NCBI RefSeq assembly: GCF_017357005.1 | Contig: NZ_CP071589.1 | Coordinates: 2,170,001 to 2,234,000, forward strand | Direction of reading: 5' to 3' | Source of the DNA: Staphylococcus simiae | GTDB taxonomy: Bacteria; Bacillota; Bacilli; Staphylococcales; Staphylococcaceae | Length of the DNA: 64,000 nucleotides | Part shown: positions 37,338 through 46,061 of the stretch, piece after piece | How the letters are laid out: every line of letters starts with the position of its first letter | Position numbering within the stretch: position 1 is the first letter of the stretch | Program-made: the position numbers and the translations under genes | Notes under the pieces: generated by a model | What the model saw: the letters and a program-made list of their open reading frames with translations, nothing else | Database searches by the model: none | Told to the model about the DNA's origin: nothing

Positions 37338-37357
37338 AACACTTAATATTAAGTGTT
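37338..37357. promoter_or_regulatory. Perfect 20-bp palindrome before the RpiR gene (operator candidate)
   Basis: The half-site AACACTTAAT is followed directly by its exact inverse. It ends 17 nt before the ATG, so a bound regulator would block the ribosome site and promoter. This is a typical autoregulatory layout for RpiR/MurR proteins. Confidence 0.55.
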
Positions 37358-37374
37358 GGACTGGAGTGATAAAT

Positions 37375-38247
37375 ATGTCAAACGTATTAACAAAAATTGA
37401 TCATCAGTATCCATACATGACACAAAATGAAAAGAAGATTGCTCAATTCATTCTTAATTGCCCACAAAAAGTTATTCATATGCGGTCTCAAGACTTAGCA
37501 AAAAAGCTTGATATTAGTGCATCATCTGTAATCAGATTTAGTAAAAAAATTACTGATAGTGGCTTCAATGATTTAAAACTCAGTATTTCTAAATATGTAC
37601 CCAAGGCATCATCACTATATAATGTTGAACTTGTACATAATGAATCAACATCATCTTTACGTAATAAATTACACAGTCGGACTGTTAAGACACTAGGTTA
37701 TGCCAATGACGAAATAAATGATGACATAGTAGATGATATTTGCCATTATTTAAAACATTCAAATACAATATTTATCTACGGGTTTGGTTCATCTTTTGTT
37801 GCTGCAACTGATATGTACCAAAAGTTATCACGTGTAGGTTTAAATAAACAGCTTGTCCAAGAATCACATATATTTGCTACACTACTTGCAACGCATAATT
37901 CTAACGATTGCGTCATCTTGATTACAAACAATGGTATGCAAAATGAGTTGCAATCAATGGTCAAAGTTATTGTAGATTATCATATTCCTATTGTTACCAT
38001 TACAAGCACCAAAGATAACCCAGTAGCATTAGCATCAAATATTGTTTTAACATATGGTAAGACTAATGATAACGAAACACATATGAGTGGTACTACTTCT
38101 TTATTCGCACAACTGTTTACCATTGATGTTATCTATTATCGATACGTTGCATTAAATTATCATGCGTCGTTAGATTTTATTACACAGTCTAAAATGGCAC
38201 TTGATAATTACCGTAAACATTTATCAAATTTAAAATTCAAACATTAA
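37375..38247 (+). CDS. RpiR/MurR-family transcriptional regulator
   Basis: 290 residues. The N-terminal HTH_6 domain (about 1-77) contains SQDLAKKLDISASSVIRFSKKITDSGFNDLKLSISKY. The C-terminal SIS sugar-phosphate-binding domain (about 105-250) contains NTIFIYGFGSSFVAATDMYQKLSRVG and DCVILITNNGMQNELQSM. These regulators sense phosphosugars. The ATG at 37375 follows TGGAGTG; a GTG three codons earlier overlaps that site. No adjacent sugar operon shows the effector. Followed by a large dispersed repeat and a distant terminator. Confidence 0.88.
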   Translation: MSNVLTKIDHQYPYMTQNEKKIAQFILNCPQKVIHMRSQDLAKKLDISASSVIRFSKKITDSGFNDLKLSISKYVPKASSLYNVELVHNESTSSLRNKLHSRTVKTLGYANDEINDDIVDDICHYLKHSNTIFIYGFGSSFVAATDMYQKLSRVGLNKQLVQESHIFATLLATHNSNDCVILITNNGMQNELQSMVKVIVDYHIPIVTITSTKDNPVALASNIVLTYGKTNDNETHMSGTTSLFAQLFTIDVIYYRYVALNYHASLDFITQSKMALDNYRKHLSNLKFKH

Positions 38248-38248
38248 A

Positions 38249-38580
38249 TGCCTGGGACAAAATCATTTCACAGTTAAATTCAAGCATTCGGCAGTAACTG
38301 TCTGGTTTGTAAAATGTTGATGTATCAACGTTTTGCAAACCTAGTCAGTCTTGCCGGGGTGGGAGGGACCCGTCATAGAAAAATATAGGGATTACAATTG
38401 GTTGCTAACGCAACAATTGCATAAGAACTAGTAAAGATTGTAAATCTAAGTAAAGGATTACAATTGGTTGCTAGCGCAACAATTGCATAAGAACTAGTAA
38501 AGATTGTAAATCTAACTAGTTCTAAATGTGCCAGACGGGCATCTACGAAATAAATTTTATATAAAATTTATTTCTGTCCC
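38249..38580. repeat. Composite dispersed repeat (CAGTAACTGTC / GGGACCCGTCATAG / GGATTACA modules)
   Basis: About 330 bp beginning CCTGGGACAAAAT and ending TTTCTGTCCCACTC, so the ends themselves pair (GGGACA/TGTCCC). Blocks in order: GCAGTAACTGTCTGGTTTG; CCTAGTCAGTCTTGCCGGGG; GGGAGGGACCCGTCATAG; two GGATTACA modules; GTGCCAGACGGGCAT; AAATAAATTTTATATAAAAT palindrome. The same blocks recur, inverted and diverged, at 51760-52032. Confidence 0.85.
38389..38524 (+). repeat. 66-bp tandem hairpin module, two copies
   Basis: GGATTACAATTGGTTGC starts at 38389 and again at 38455. Each unit has stem 1 CAATTG-GTTGC / GCAAC-AATTG followed by CATAAG, and stem 2 ACTAGTAAAGATT / AATCTAACTAGT (the outer part pairs fully only in the second unit). 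The units differ by about two bases. Confidence 0.9.
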
Positions 38581-38625
38581 ACTCCCAAATGAATGATGTA
38601 ACACTTGTGTGCCATGTGGCAACTA

Positions 38626-38670
38626 ATCAACACAGACTAGCATTTGCTAATGTTGATACTTTTTTATCTC
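38626..38670 (+). terminator. Terminator downstream of the RpiR gene and repeat
   Basis: The arms ATCAACA-(5 nt)-TAGCA and TGCTA-A-TGTTGAT are followed by ACTTTTTTAT. A further inverted repeat, ATAACTAAAGAT / ATCTTTTAGTTAT, lies at 38683-38725 without a T run. Confidence 0.6.
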
Positions 38671-38780
38671 ATAGCAGAAGCAATAACTAAAGATGTTTAA
38701 GCCTAAGTAATAATCTTTTAGTTATAGCGTCAATATTCATCAGTAAACTCAAACGCTATTCATTATATATAATAGAGATT

Positions 38781-40646
38781 ATCGAGTAGGAGGATAACCA
38801 TTATTTGATTATCCGTCCTCTCACACCACCGAGCGTACGGTTCCGTACTCGGCGGTTCAATATCTTGCGTAAGCCGTCTCTGCGAGTTGGGTTAATGGTT
38901 CTAACCCCCACTTGTAGAGACGTTTTGTTGTAAGTGCACGATGAACTTCATGCGTTGATGATAAGCGCCAGTATTTCTTTCTTGAATTGGCAATTTTCAT
39001 TGCACTCTTATGGTCAAGTCCATACTTACGTAACATCTTATATTTGGTTTTTATTCTTTTCCATCTTTTGAGGATTAGTTGTCTAATGCGTCGGTTTAAC
39101 CATGATTGTAACTTCGTTACAAAACCTGTAATAAATCCTTTACCAAAGTAATTTATCCACCCTCGTGTTACTTGATTAATTTCTGATATAATCTCTTTAA
39201 AGGTACCTGGTCTATTTCGTTTCGTTAGACGTCTTAAGGTGCGTTTTAAATTTCTTCTTGCTTCCATAGTCGGTCTGAAACGATAAGTGCCATTTACTTT
39301 GGTCATTAGACAACTCAAGAACTTTAAACGTGTGATAGAACCTACCTTGCTCTTTTCACTATTTACAATAAGTTTAAGGTCTTTTTCGATAAACTTTGTC
39401 ACACTTTCCATGACACGTTGACCCGCTCGTTTTGTACGTACAAAGATGACGAAGTCATCTGCATAACGAACAAAGCGATGACCACGTTTCTCCAATTCAT
39501 TATCTAATTCGTGAAGATAAATATTACAAAGTAACGGGGAAATAACACCACCTTGCGGTGCACCTATTTCTCTACTTCGATAATTACCATTGAGGTCGAT
39601 TGCACCAACCTGTAGGCTTCTACGAATAAATTTAGAAATGGCTTTATCTTGAACATGTCGTTCAAATAGATACATTAATTTATCATGGTTCAACATATCA
39701 AAGCACTGTTTTAAATCACAATCAACTGCAACTAAGTAACCTTCTTCATAGTATGTTGCACATTCTTTAAGTGCAGTTCCTGTACTACGATTCGGTCTAA
39801 AGCCATGACTGTGTTTTGAGAAAGTACGGTCGATACTAGGTTCAATGACTTGTTTAATGGCTTGTTGGATAACTCTGTCTCTTGCGACAGGGATTCCAAG
39901 CACGCGCTTTTTCCCATTTGATTTAGGTATTTCAACCTTTCTTACTGCTTGTGGCTTATACGTGCCATCAAGCAGTTTTTGTTTAATTTGTGGAAAGTAT
40001 TTTGCGAAATGTGATGTTAATTCACTTACTCGCATGCCATCGATGCCAGGTGCACCGTTGTTTTTCTTCACTTTCTTAATTGCTTTTTGTATATTATTCT
40101 CTCTTACAACAAGCTCCATCATAGATGGAGACTCACGATACATTTCTTTCATTTCACCTAAGATTTACTGTACGCACTCATATATCCTTTTTCGTTCCAC
40201 TACTTATCTTTCTATGAGTTGCCAATCATTAATTGTATTCTGTACGTTGTAAATCTCTAACCTCCATTCTTTACTTTGTATGAATATTGTTCAGTCCTTC
40301 AGTATTTCTACCTACTATGACCTCTGCTGACTTCTCATCATTCGTTATTACTACGATTTTTTTTATCGCTGATGAGACCTCCCCGGGTAAGAGTAACCAC
40401 TTTCCACTCATTCCACTGCATCATTTACTATATAGAACTCGGGTAGTATCGGACTTTATCTTGTATTGCAGATTCATCCATTCCACATAGCCTTGTATGA
40501 TATTTCTGTTCGTCAGTGCGAGTGTTTGCGTCCGACTTCCTTCAGATTCCATTTCACAATGGACACCCTTGTCTTTCGCTAACAGTTCCTACTACCAAGC
40601 CTGTAACGGACTTTCACCGTCTAGTAATTACCCATGCCGGGCGCAC
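38781..40646 (-). mobile_element. Group IIC intron, copy 2
   Basis: 1866 bp, identical to copy 1 (11218-13083) wherever I compared, including 5' GTGCGCCCGGCATGGGTA, domain V and the CTCGAT 3' end. It is inserted 8 nt after the stem of the permease gene's terminator. Both copies share the 5' exon sequence TTATT next to the splice site, which is probably the EBS1-pairing target. The 3' exons differ (TTTGGG versus AATCTC). Confidence 0.95.
38857..40152 (-). CDS. Group II intron reverse transcriptase/maturase (copy 2)
   Basis: 431 residues, the same sequence as the protein at 11294-12589: RT domain with YADD at 230-233, maturase X domain, no endonuclease domain. It splices and mobilises the intron that encodes it. 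The lack of any difference between copies suggests recent retrotransposition or gene conversion. Confidence 0.96.
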   Translation of the reverse strand: MKEMYRESPSMMELVVRENNIQKAIKKVKKNNGAPGIDGMRVSELTSHFAKYFPQIKQKLLDGTYKPQAVRKVEIPKSNGKKRVLGIPVARDRVIQQAIKQVIEPSIDRTFSKHSHGFRPNRSTGTALKECATYYEEGYLVAVDCDLKQCFDMLNHDKLMYLFERHVQDKAISKFIRRSLQVGAIDLNGNYRSREIGAPQGGVISPLLCNIYLHELDNELEKRGHRFVRYADDFVIFVRTKRAGQRVMESVTKFIEKDLKLIVNSEKSKVGSITRLKFLSCLMTKVNGTYRFRPTMEARRNLKRTLRRLTKRNRPGTFKEIISEINQVTRGWINYFGKGFITGFVTKLQSWLNRRIRQLILKRWKRIKTKYKMLRKYGLDHKSAMKIANSRKKYWRLSSTHEVHRALTTKRLYKWGLEPLTQLAETAYARY

Positions 40647-40654
40647 AATAACAA

Positions 40655-40696
40655 AGCCAACTAAGTTTCGATTTTGTAATCTAAACTTAATTGGCT
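40655..40696 (-). terminator. Terminator of the amino-acid permease gene, occupied by the intron
   Basis: Minus strand arms AGCCAATTAAGTTTAGATT and AATCGAAACTTAGTTGGCT pair with few mismatches. The T-rich tail is TTGTTATT, after which the intron begins. It lies 36 nt past the permease stop. Confidence 0.82.
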
Positions 40697-40731
40697 ATTT
40701 TTAATGAAACATATTCAATGATATTATGTCA

Positions 40732-42114
40732 TTATTTATTTACTGAATGATTATTTTTATTGTATCTAATAAAGTAGTAAATTGTTACTAGTGTTAAGAA
40801 TACGATACCGATTAATACAGAAACCACTGTTTCTTTATTGAACAACATTCCGATTAACACGATAACTAAGAACGCAATTGTGATATAGTTACTGAATGCG
40901 CCACCAGGCATCTTAAATGGATGTCCTTCTACTTGCTCAGGATGTAATTTTCTGAAGCGTAAATGACTAAATAAAATCATAAACCAAGGTATCATACCAG
41001 GTAAAATTGACGCACTGTATACATATACGAAGATACTATCAGCACCCTTAATCAATAAAGGTAAAATCACATTTAATAATGCACCTACTAAAATACCAAC
41101 AGATACTGCCATGACAGTATACACTGGCACACCATTTTTCATTACTTTAGTGAAAATCTTAGGCATTTCACCTTTTTGGGCAAGAGTGAAGATCATACGA
41201 CTTGCACTAAAGATACCTGAGTTACAACCAGACATTGCTGCTGTTAATACCACAAAGTTAATTAAACCAGCTGCAAAAGTAATACCAACTTTAGCAAACG
41301 TTGCTACGAATGGGCTACCGATATTACCTAATTCATCCCATGGATAAACTGATACGATAACAAAGATAGCACCTAGATAGAATATTAAAATACGCCAGAT
41401 AACGCCATTAACAGCTTTAACAATATTTCTTTGTGGATCCTTAGTTTCACCAGCTGAAATACCAATTAATTCAACACCTTGATAAGAACCAATAACAATT
41501 GATAATGCAAAGAAGAATCCAACGATACCATTTGGCATAAAGCCACCATGTGCCCATAAGTTAGAAATACCAACTGCATGACCACCATTCCCAATACCAA
41601 AGAATATAATACCAAAGCCAGCAATAATCATTAAGATGATTGTTACTACTTTAATTAATGCAAACCAAAATTCAAATTCACCAAATGCTTTAACAGAGAA
41701 TAAGTTAGCAGCCATTAATAATAATACTGCTATAATTCCAGGAATCCAGTTTGGTAAATTAGGGAACCAATAGTTCATATATTCACCAACTGCAATAACT
41801 TCACTCATCCCTACAACGACCCATTGGAATATATTACTCCAAGCTGTCATATAACCTGCTGCCGGATGTATGTAATCACTGGCAAATGTCGCAAAAGAAC
41901 CCGTTGTTGGGTTAAGATATATCATCTCTCCCATTGCTCTCATAATTAAAAATAAAAAGATACCTGCAATTAAGTATGCAAATATTACTGATGGTCCAGT
42001 CCATTTAATCGTACTTGTAGCACCCATAAAAAGACCTACACCAATTGTTCCGCCAAGTGCAATCATTTGTATTTGACGTGAACTCAATCCCCTTTGAAGT
42101 TCATTGTTTTCCAT
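40732..42114 (-). CDS. Amino acid permease (APC superfamily, AAT family)
   Basis: 460 residues and about twelve transmembrane helices. The opening ELQRGLSSRQIQMIALGGTIGVGLFMGATSTIKWTGPSVIFAYLIAG and helix-3 motif GEMIYLNPTTGSFATFASDYIHPAAGYMTAWSN are diagnostic of the AAT family (proton-coupled uptake of neutral, aromatic or basic amino acids or GABA). The ligand cannot be named. Controlled by a perfect cre site 108 bp upstream. Its terminator now holds a group II intron. Confidence 0.9.
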   Translation of the reverse strand: MENNELQRGLSSRQIQMIALGGTIGVGLFMGATSTIKWTGPSVIFAYLIAGIFLFLIMRAMGEMIYLNPTTGSFATFASDYIHPAAGYMTAWSNIFQWVVVGMSEVIAVGEYMNYWFPNLPNWIPGIIAVLLLMAANLFSVKAFGEFEFWFALIKVVTIILMIIAGFGIIFFGIGNGGHAVGISNLWAHGGFMPNGIVGFFFALSIVIGSYQGVELIGISAGETKDPQRNIVKAVNGVIWRILIFYLGAIFVIVSVYPWDELGNIGSPFVATFAKVGITFAAGLINFVVLTAAMSGCNSGIFSASRMIFTLAQKGEMPKIFTKVMKNGVPVYTVMAVSVGILVGALLNVILPLLIKGADSIFVYVYSASILPGMIPWFMILFSHLRFRKLHPEQVEGHPFKMPGGAFSNYITIAFLVIVLIGMLFNKETVVSVLIGIVFLTLVTIYYFIRYNKNNHSVNK

Positions 42115-42221
42115 TCCATCTTACCCCATCTCTTTAAAATCCTAAAATATAATCAATAATTAACTTATTGACGTAATTATACTATAACTTTATGTATTTG
42201 GTACATTATTATTTTAATCAT

Positions 42222-42237
42222 ATGTAACCGTTTACAA
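42222..42237. promoter_or_regulatory. cre site upstream of the amino-acid permease gene
   Basis: ATGTAACCGTTTACAA fits WTGNAANCGNWNNCAW at every fixed position. It lies between the permease gene and the divergent small-membrane-protein pair and may act on either. Confidence 0.75.
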
Positions 42238-42395
42238 AATTACTATAACAGGCTTTTTGTTATTTGCAAACAATTATTTTTGAGATTTTTCAAAAAAATA
42301 AAATAAATTATAAACAAAGCTTTAATACAATGTCTTTAGAGGTTATTATCACTTATGATATACTTTTTTTAATAATATGTTTAAGGAGCTTGCAC

Positions 42396-42746
42396 ATGTT
42401 CAAAGAGATATTACCCCGTGGTATTAAAATGTCGTTGTTATTTGCGGCTGCTTTTTTTATCATCAATTATTTCGGTATGACTAAACCAGATATTTATGCA
42501 TTAGCGGGGAAAACAATTATTGCTACATTGGTCTTTTTAATACTTTATATCATCTTATTTTCACTTTTAAATTCACCTAACCGTAAAATCAAATTTGGCA
42601 CAACGTTACCAATCGCAATACTTCTAGGTATTATCATTGGTAAACTTTTCTTCACAATACAACTTGGTGTTATAGCTGGAGTTATTTTAGGTATCTTAGC
42701 TGGGTTTATTTGGGAATTCATTAGTGGAAGAAATGGAGAGAATTAA
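42396..42746 (+). CDS. Hypothetical membrane protein (about 116 residues)
   Basis: Four hydrophobic segments (MSLLFAAAFFIINYFGM; TIIATLVFLILYIILFSLL; TLPIAILLGIIIGKLFF; LGVIAGVILGILAGFIWEFI) and few charged residues. Start chosen at the ATG at 42396, behind AAGGAG (8-nt spacing); the frame is open 44 codons further upstream but without a ribosome site. Two bases separate it from the next small membrane protein, so they form an operon. Function unknown. Confidence 0.7.
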   Translation: MFKEILPRGIKMSLLFAAAFFIINYFGMTKPDIYALAGKTIIATLVFLILYIILFSLLNSPNRKIKFGTTLPIAILLGIIIGKLFFTIQLGVIAGVILGILAGFIWEFISGRNGEN

Positions 42747-42748
42747 TT

Positions 42749-42934
42749 ATGACAACTTTAATTATTGGACTTATTGTTTTGATATTATTAATCATTAGTT
42801 TTATCCCAAATTATCGTGCGATGAAATTTGCTAAAGCTGAAGGACAAAATCATACAAGATATACTATTATGGTTGGTATTGATGCGCTTTTAATTGTCTT
42901 AATCATTGTCACTCTATTACTCAAATATATGTAA
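42749..42934 (+). CDS. Hypothetical two-helix membrane protein (61 residues)
   Basis: Helix 1 is LIIGLIVLILLIISFI and helix 2 is IDALLIVLIIVTLLL, joined by a basic linker NYRAMKFAKAEGQNHTRY. Ribosome site GGAGAGAATTA lies in the end of the preceding gene. Likely co-translated with it; function unknown. Confidence 0.68.
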   Translation: MTTLIIGLIVLILLIISFIPNYRAMKFAKAEGQNHTRYTIMVGIDALLIVLIIVTLLLKYM

Positions 42935-42947
42935 ACACATAGTAAAA

Positions 42948-42985
42948 GCACAAGATATTATCTTTATTCGTGATAATACCTTATG
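42948..42985. terminator. Hairpin between convergent small membrane protein genes
   Basis: The arms AAGATATTATC and GATAATACCTT (one mismatch), extended by GCA...TGC, stand 14 nt after one stop and 9 nt from the other. T runs are weak on both strands. Confidence 0.5.
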
Positions 42986-42993
42986 CTTTATTA

Positions 42994-43182
42994 CTATAAT
43001 TTACCTTGTAACAATAGAAAATAACCAATGGTTGCTATCATAAGATATATAACAGAACCAATAATAAACGATCTCATTTGTATATGAAAGGGTGTTTGTT
43101 TGTTAAAAATAGGCCCTATCATTAAATTACCAACTGCCAAAATGACTGGTCCTGCGATAAAGAAAAGTATGGTATATAACAT
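42994..43182 (-). CDS. Hypothetical two-helix membrane protein (62 residues)
   Basis: MLYTILFFIAGPVILAVGNLM and FIIGSVIYLMIATIGYFLLLQ are membrane helices flanking IGPIFNKQTPFHIQMR. ATG behind AAGGGGACTC. It begins 13 nt after the stop of the HAD phosphatase gene and is probably in its transcript. Function unknown. Confidence 0.68.
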   Translation of the reverse strand: MLYTILFFIAGPVILAVGNLMIGPIFNKQTPFHIQMRSFIIGSVIYLMIATIGYFLLLQGKL

Positions 43183-43195
43183 TTAATGAGTCCCC

Positions 43196-43831
43196 TTATT
43201 TAGTAAAGAACTTTTCAATGATTTCATCAGCATCAACATCTTTAGCTACAAAATCCACATTAGAAAAATCTTGAACTTCAGTCATTTGATTTGTATTAAC
43301 AATGACATCTAAACCAGCACGAATAGCTGCTGTTGCACCATTTACTGAATCTTCGATAGCTAAGCAGTGACTTGGACTATAATTCAATCGTTGTACAGCA
43401 GTTAAATATAACTCTGGGTCAGGTTTAACATTTTCTACATCTTCACTACCTACAACAACCTCGATATAGTTATCCAAACCAAGTGCTTTAAAAGTGGGCA
43501 TAATATCTTTTCTGTTACTACTTGTTGCAATCGCCATAGGTATATGACGTTGTTTTAAAAACTCCATTAATGCTTTAATCGTAGGTCTAATAGGCAGAGA
43601 TGCACTAGATTGACTATGCATATGATAAATAAAATCTTTACGCTGTTGTCCTACAACATTCACAATATGTTCTTGTAACTCTGTTGCAGCACCACCGATA
43701 GAATCTCTATAAAAATCTATACTTATAGGTTCAACTTGATCTTCTTTTAAATATTTATTGATGACTTCATATAGATGTTGTTCTGTATCAACAATAGTGC
43801 CATCAAAATCGAATACTACAGCTTTATACAT
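43196..43831 (-). CDS. HAD-superfamily phosphatase (beta-phosphoglucomutase/phosphatase-like)
   Basis: 211 residues. HAD motif I is VVFDFDGTIVDTEQ (residues 6-19), with the nucleophile and acid/base aspartates. Motif II is IATSSNRK. The lysine/motif III region is KPDPELYLTAVQRL, and motif IV is CLAIEDSVNGATAAIRAG. A helical cap lies after motif I. Members are sugar-phosphate phosphatases or beta-phosphoglucomutases. The ATG at 43831 follows AGAGGAGAGAGACGTT; the open frame to 43882 has no ribosome site. Confidence 0.88.
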   Translation of the reverse strand: MYKAVVFDFDGTIVDTEQHLYEVINKYLKEDQVEPISIDFYRDSIGGAATELQEHIVNVVGQQRKDFIYHMHSQSSASLPIRPTIKALMEFLKQRHIPMAIATSSNRKDIMPTFKALGLDNYIEVVVGSEDVENVKPDPELYLTAVQRLNYSPSHCLAIEDSVNGATAAIRAGLDVIVNTNQMTEVQDFSNVDFVAKDVDADEIIEKFFTK

Positions 43832-43888
43832 AACGTCTCTCTCCTCTGTTATTAATCTTATAACTATACTCATAGTATACATGTCATA

Positions 43889-44165
43889 GCAAGAGTGAGA
43901 CAGACATAACTTCCCAAAAGATTTATAACTTAGAGCTAGTTAGATTTTTAATCTTTACTAGCTCTTGCCCAACCTGCATTGCTTGTTGAAACTGTTTCAC
44001 AGTTTCTCTATGTTGGGTCCCTATGCAATTGTTAGAGTTTCTACTATCTTGATAGCTAGAAACTCTTATGCAGTTTATTATGAATTAATAAACTGTAAAC
44101 CTTTTTCAAAGCAATTGTAATCCTTTATGTTAGATTTTTAATCTTTTTATGACAGACCTTTCACT
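43889..44165. repeat. Composite dispersed repeat with nested hairpin modules
   Basis: Read on the minus strand it contains GGATTACAATTG ... CAATTGCATA, and inside its loop a second complete module (TTTACAGTTTATT ... AATAAACTGCATAAG plus stem AGAGTTTCTA / TAGAAACTCT, 44034-44100). It continues with the GGGACCCAACATAG...TGCAGGTTGGGC module (43967-44021) and the stem GAGCTAGT / ACTAGCTC (43933-43966). It fills most of the 398-bp gap between the HAD phosphatase and symporter genes. Confidence 0.85.
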
Positions 44166-44229
44166 ACAGCAGCACTGACTATATTTATAAAGTGCTAATT
44201 TACAATATGGACAATGGCTTATAATCACC

Positions 44230-45186
44230 TTAAATGTAAGTACACAATATTTTTATACTAGGCTTATTTAGCCTCTTTTTTGACCAATATCTTGCTAATA
44301 TAGGCCCAGTTATATTATGAACAAAACTAAATACAGCACCTGGCACGGCTGCTAACGGACTAAAATGTACAGTTGCTAATGAAACTGCTAATCCTGAATT
44401 TTGCATTCCTACTTCGATACTCACAGCTTTTTTATCAGCTTTATTTAATTTAAACACACGTGCTAATAGATAACCGATAGAATAACCTAAGACATTATGT
44501 AAAATGACTACCGCAAAGATAAGCAATCCTGTAGTTAAAATTTGAGACTTGCTACCGCCAACTACTGCCGCCAATATTAATGAAATAGCAATAACTGACA
44601 CAATAGGTAATGCAGTGGAAACTTTACGCGCAACTTTTTTAGCAACATTTTGTACAATAAATCCAATTACAATCGGTATTAATACAACTTGGACGACTGA
44701 CCATAACATCGCAGCAAACGATACTTTTAACCACTCATTAGCAAATAAATAGATTAATGCAGGCGTAACGATAGGTGCTAATAATGTTGAAACAGATGTA
44801 ATCGCTACTGACAATGCTACATTCGCATTTGCAAGATAGCTCATCACATTACTAGACGTTCCTCCTGGACAACATCCTACTAAAATAACGCCAATTGCAA
44901 TTTCAGGAGGTAATTGAAATACTTTAGCAATTACAAAAGCTAATGTAGGCATAATCGTGAATTGTAAGATAACGCCAATAATAACTGGCTTAGGTGACTG
45001 AAAGACAACTTTGAAATCTTTTGGTTCGATGGTCATCCCCATTCCTAACATCACAATGCCTAATAAATAAGGCACGATTGTTCCTAAAGTTGCTAACTGA
45101 CTTGGAAAGATAAATCCAATAATCGCAGCAACCAACATCCATAATAAAAATGTTTTTGTCGCAAATTGACTCATTTTTTCTAACAC
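44230..45186 (-). CDS. Bile acid:sodium symporter (BASS) family transporter
   Basis: About 318 residues and nine to ten membrane helices. BASS blocks are GIVMLGMGMTIEPKDFKVVF, VGCCPGGTSSNVMSYLANANVALSVAITSVSTLLAPIVTPALIYL (with the Na+-site CCPGGTSSN) and VSIEVGMQNSGLAVSLA. Bacterial members import organic anions such as pantoate or keto acids with Na+. An upstream GTG at 45195 overlaps the GAGGGAGTG ribosome site; GTG at 45186 is better spaced. A CodY-like box lies 70 bp upstream. Confidence 0.85.
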   Translation of the reverse strand: MLEKMSQFATKTFLLWMLVAAIIGFIFPSQLATLGTIVPYLLGIVMLGMGMTIEPKDFKVVFQSPKPVIIGVILQFTIMPTLAFVIAKVFQLPPEIAIGVILVGCCPGGTSSNVMSYLANANVALSVAITSVSTLLAPIVTPALIYLFANEWLKVSFAAMLWSVVQVVLIPIVIGFIVQNVAKKVARKVSTALPIVSVIAISLILAAVVGGSKSQILTTGLLIFAVVILHNVLGYSIGYLLARVFKLNKADKKAVSIEVGMQNSGLAVSLATVHFSPLAAVPGAVFSFVHNITGPILARYWSKKRLNKPSIKILCTYI

Positions 45187-45255
45187 GTCAAACACTCCCT
45201 CATCCTAATCAATAATACCGAAAATAATAACATATGCTACTAGCAGTCACAATAC

Positions 45256-45270
45256 TTTTTTCAGAAAATT
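45256..45270. promoter_or_regulatory. CodY-like box upstream of the BASS transporter gene
   Basis: TTTTTTCAGAAAATT matches AATTTTCWGAAAATT at 13 of 15 positions. It lies 70 bp before the transporter start and 180 bp before the divergent hypothetical gene. Confidence 0.55.
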
Positions 45271-45450
45271 CTTATTATTTATATCGTTTATCATCCTATT
45301 AATATTTAATGATAAATATTTTCAACTTCATTCAAAAGTCTTAGTGCTTAATGAAAAAAAGCGTGGTAAAATCAATTTGAATAAAATAATGTTTAACTCA
45401 AATTAACCACATTTTTATACATAACAGTTATATCCTCGGGAGGTCCTCAT

Positions 45451-45981
45451 ATGATTCTAGATAAGTTCGAAACTTATATCGTCAATATAGCAGGTTTAAA
45501 TGATCGTACGACACGTAAAAAATTAAATAAATTATGTAAAAGCATCAATTTTTGTGATGCATTTCAATTTTCAATAATAAAAGAAGCACAACAATACGTT
45601 TTAGAAATTAGTTTACCGAAACAACAATTACCTTATTTCATATCTTTCCTAAGTTTTCATCAATACAGTATTTACCAAGTGTTATCACCTAAGAACATCA
45701 ATGAATTACTAGATTCTAATAATCTATATCAATCTGCTAAACGTTTTGATATTAATATAGATGGGTTACAAGATGCATTTATTAAAGATAAAGTTATTGA
45801 TATTATGACTATGTTCCAGAATCATCATGACATCTCATACACTTTGAATAAATCACATGCACATATCATCAGCTCACCTGAAACTTTCGCTAAAATTTTG
45901 CACACCATTGCTACTAGAAATATTGATATTTTATCAGCAACATATAAATCATCATCACTAAGTAAAGCACATATTTCTTAG
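45451..45981 (+). CDS. Hypothetical cytoplasmic protein (176 residues)
   Basis: A soluble, basic protein (MILDKFETYIVNIAGLNDRTTRKKLNKLCKSINF ...). Alternating strand/helix prediction; Ser/His-rich C-terminus (HHDISYTLNKSHAHIISSPETF). No catalytic motif recognised. ATG follows GGGAGGTCCTC. A homologue sits here in S. aureus from memory. Single-gene unit ending in a strong terminator. Confidence 0.68.
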   Translation: MILDKFETYIVNIAGLNDRTTRKKLNKLCKSINFCDAFQFSIIKEAQQYVLEISLPKQQLPYFISFLSFHQYSIYQVLSPKNINELLDSNNLYQSAKRFDINIDGLQDAFIKDKVIDIMTMFQNHHDISYTLNKSHAHIISSPETFAKILHTIATRNIDILSATYKSSSLSKAHIS

Positions 45982-45987
45982 TGCACT

Positions 45988-46031
45988 AAGAAACCGAGAT
46001 CGTCACTCATGACCATCTCGGTTTCTTTTTT
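45988..46031 (+). terminator. Terminator between convergent genes
   Basis: The arms AAGAAACCGAGAT and ATCTCGGTTTCTT are followed by a T run on the plus strand; the A run on the other side makes it usable from the PTS gene as well. Confidence 0.88.
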
Positions 46032-46061
46032 GCTATTATCTATTATTAAGTCACTTTCAAA

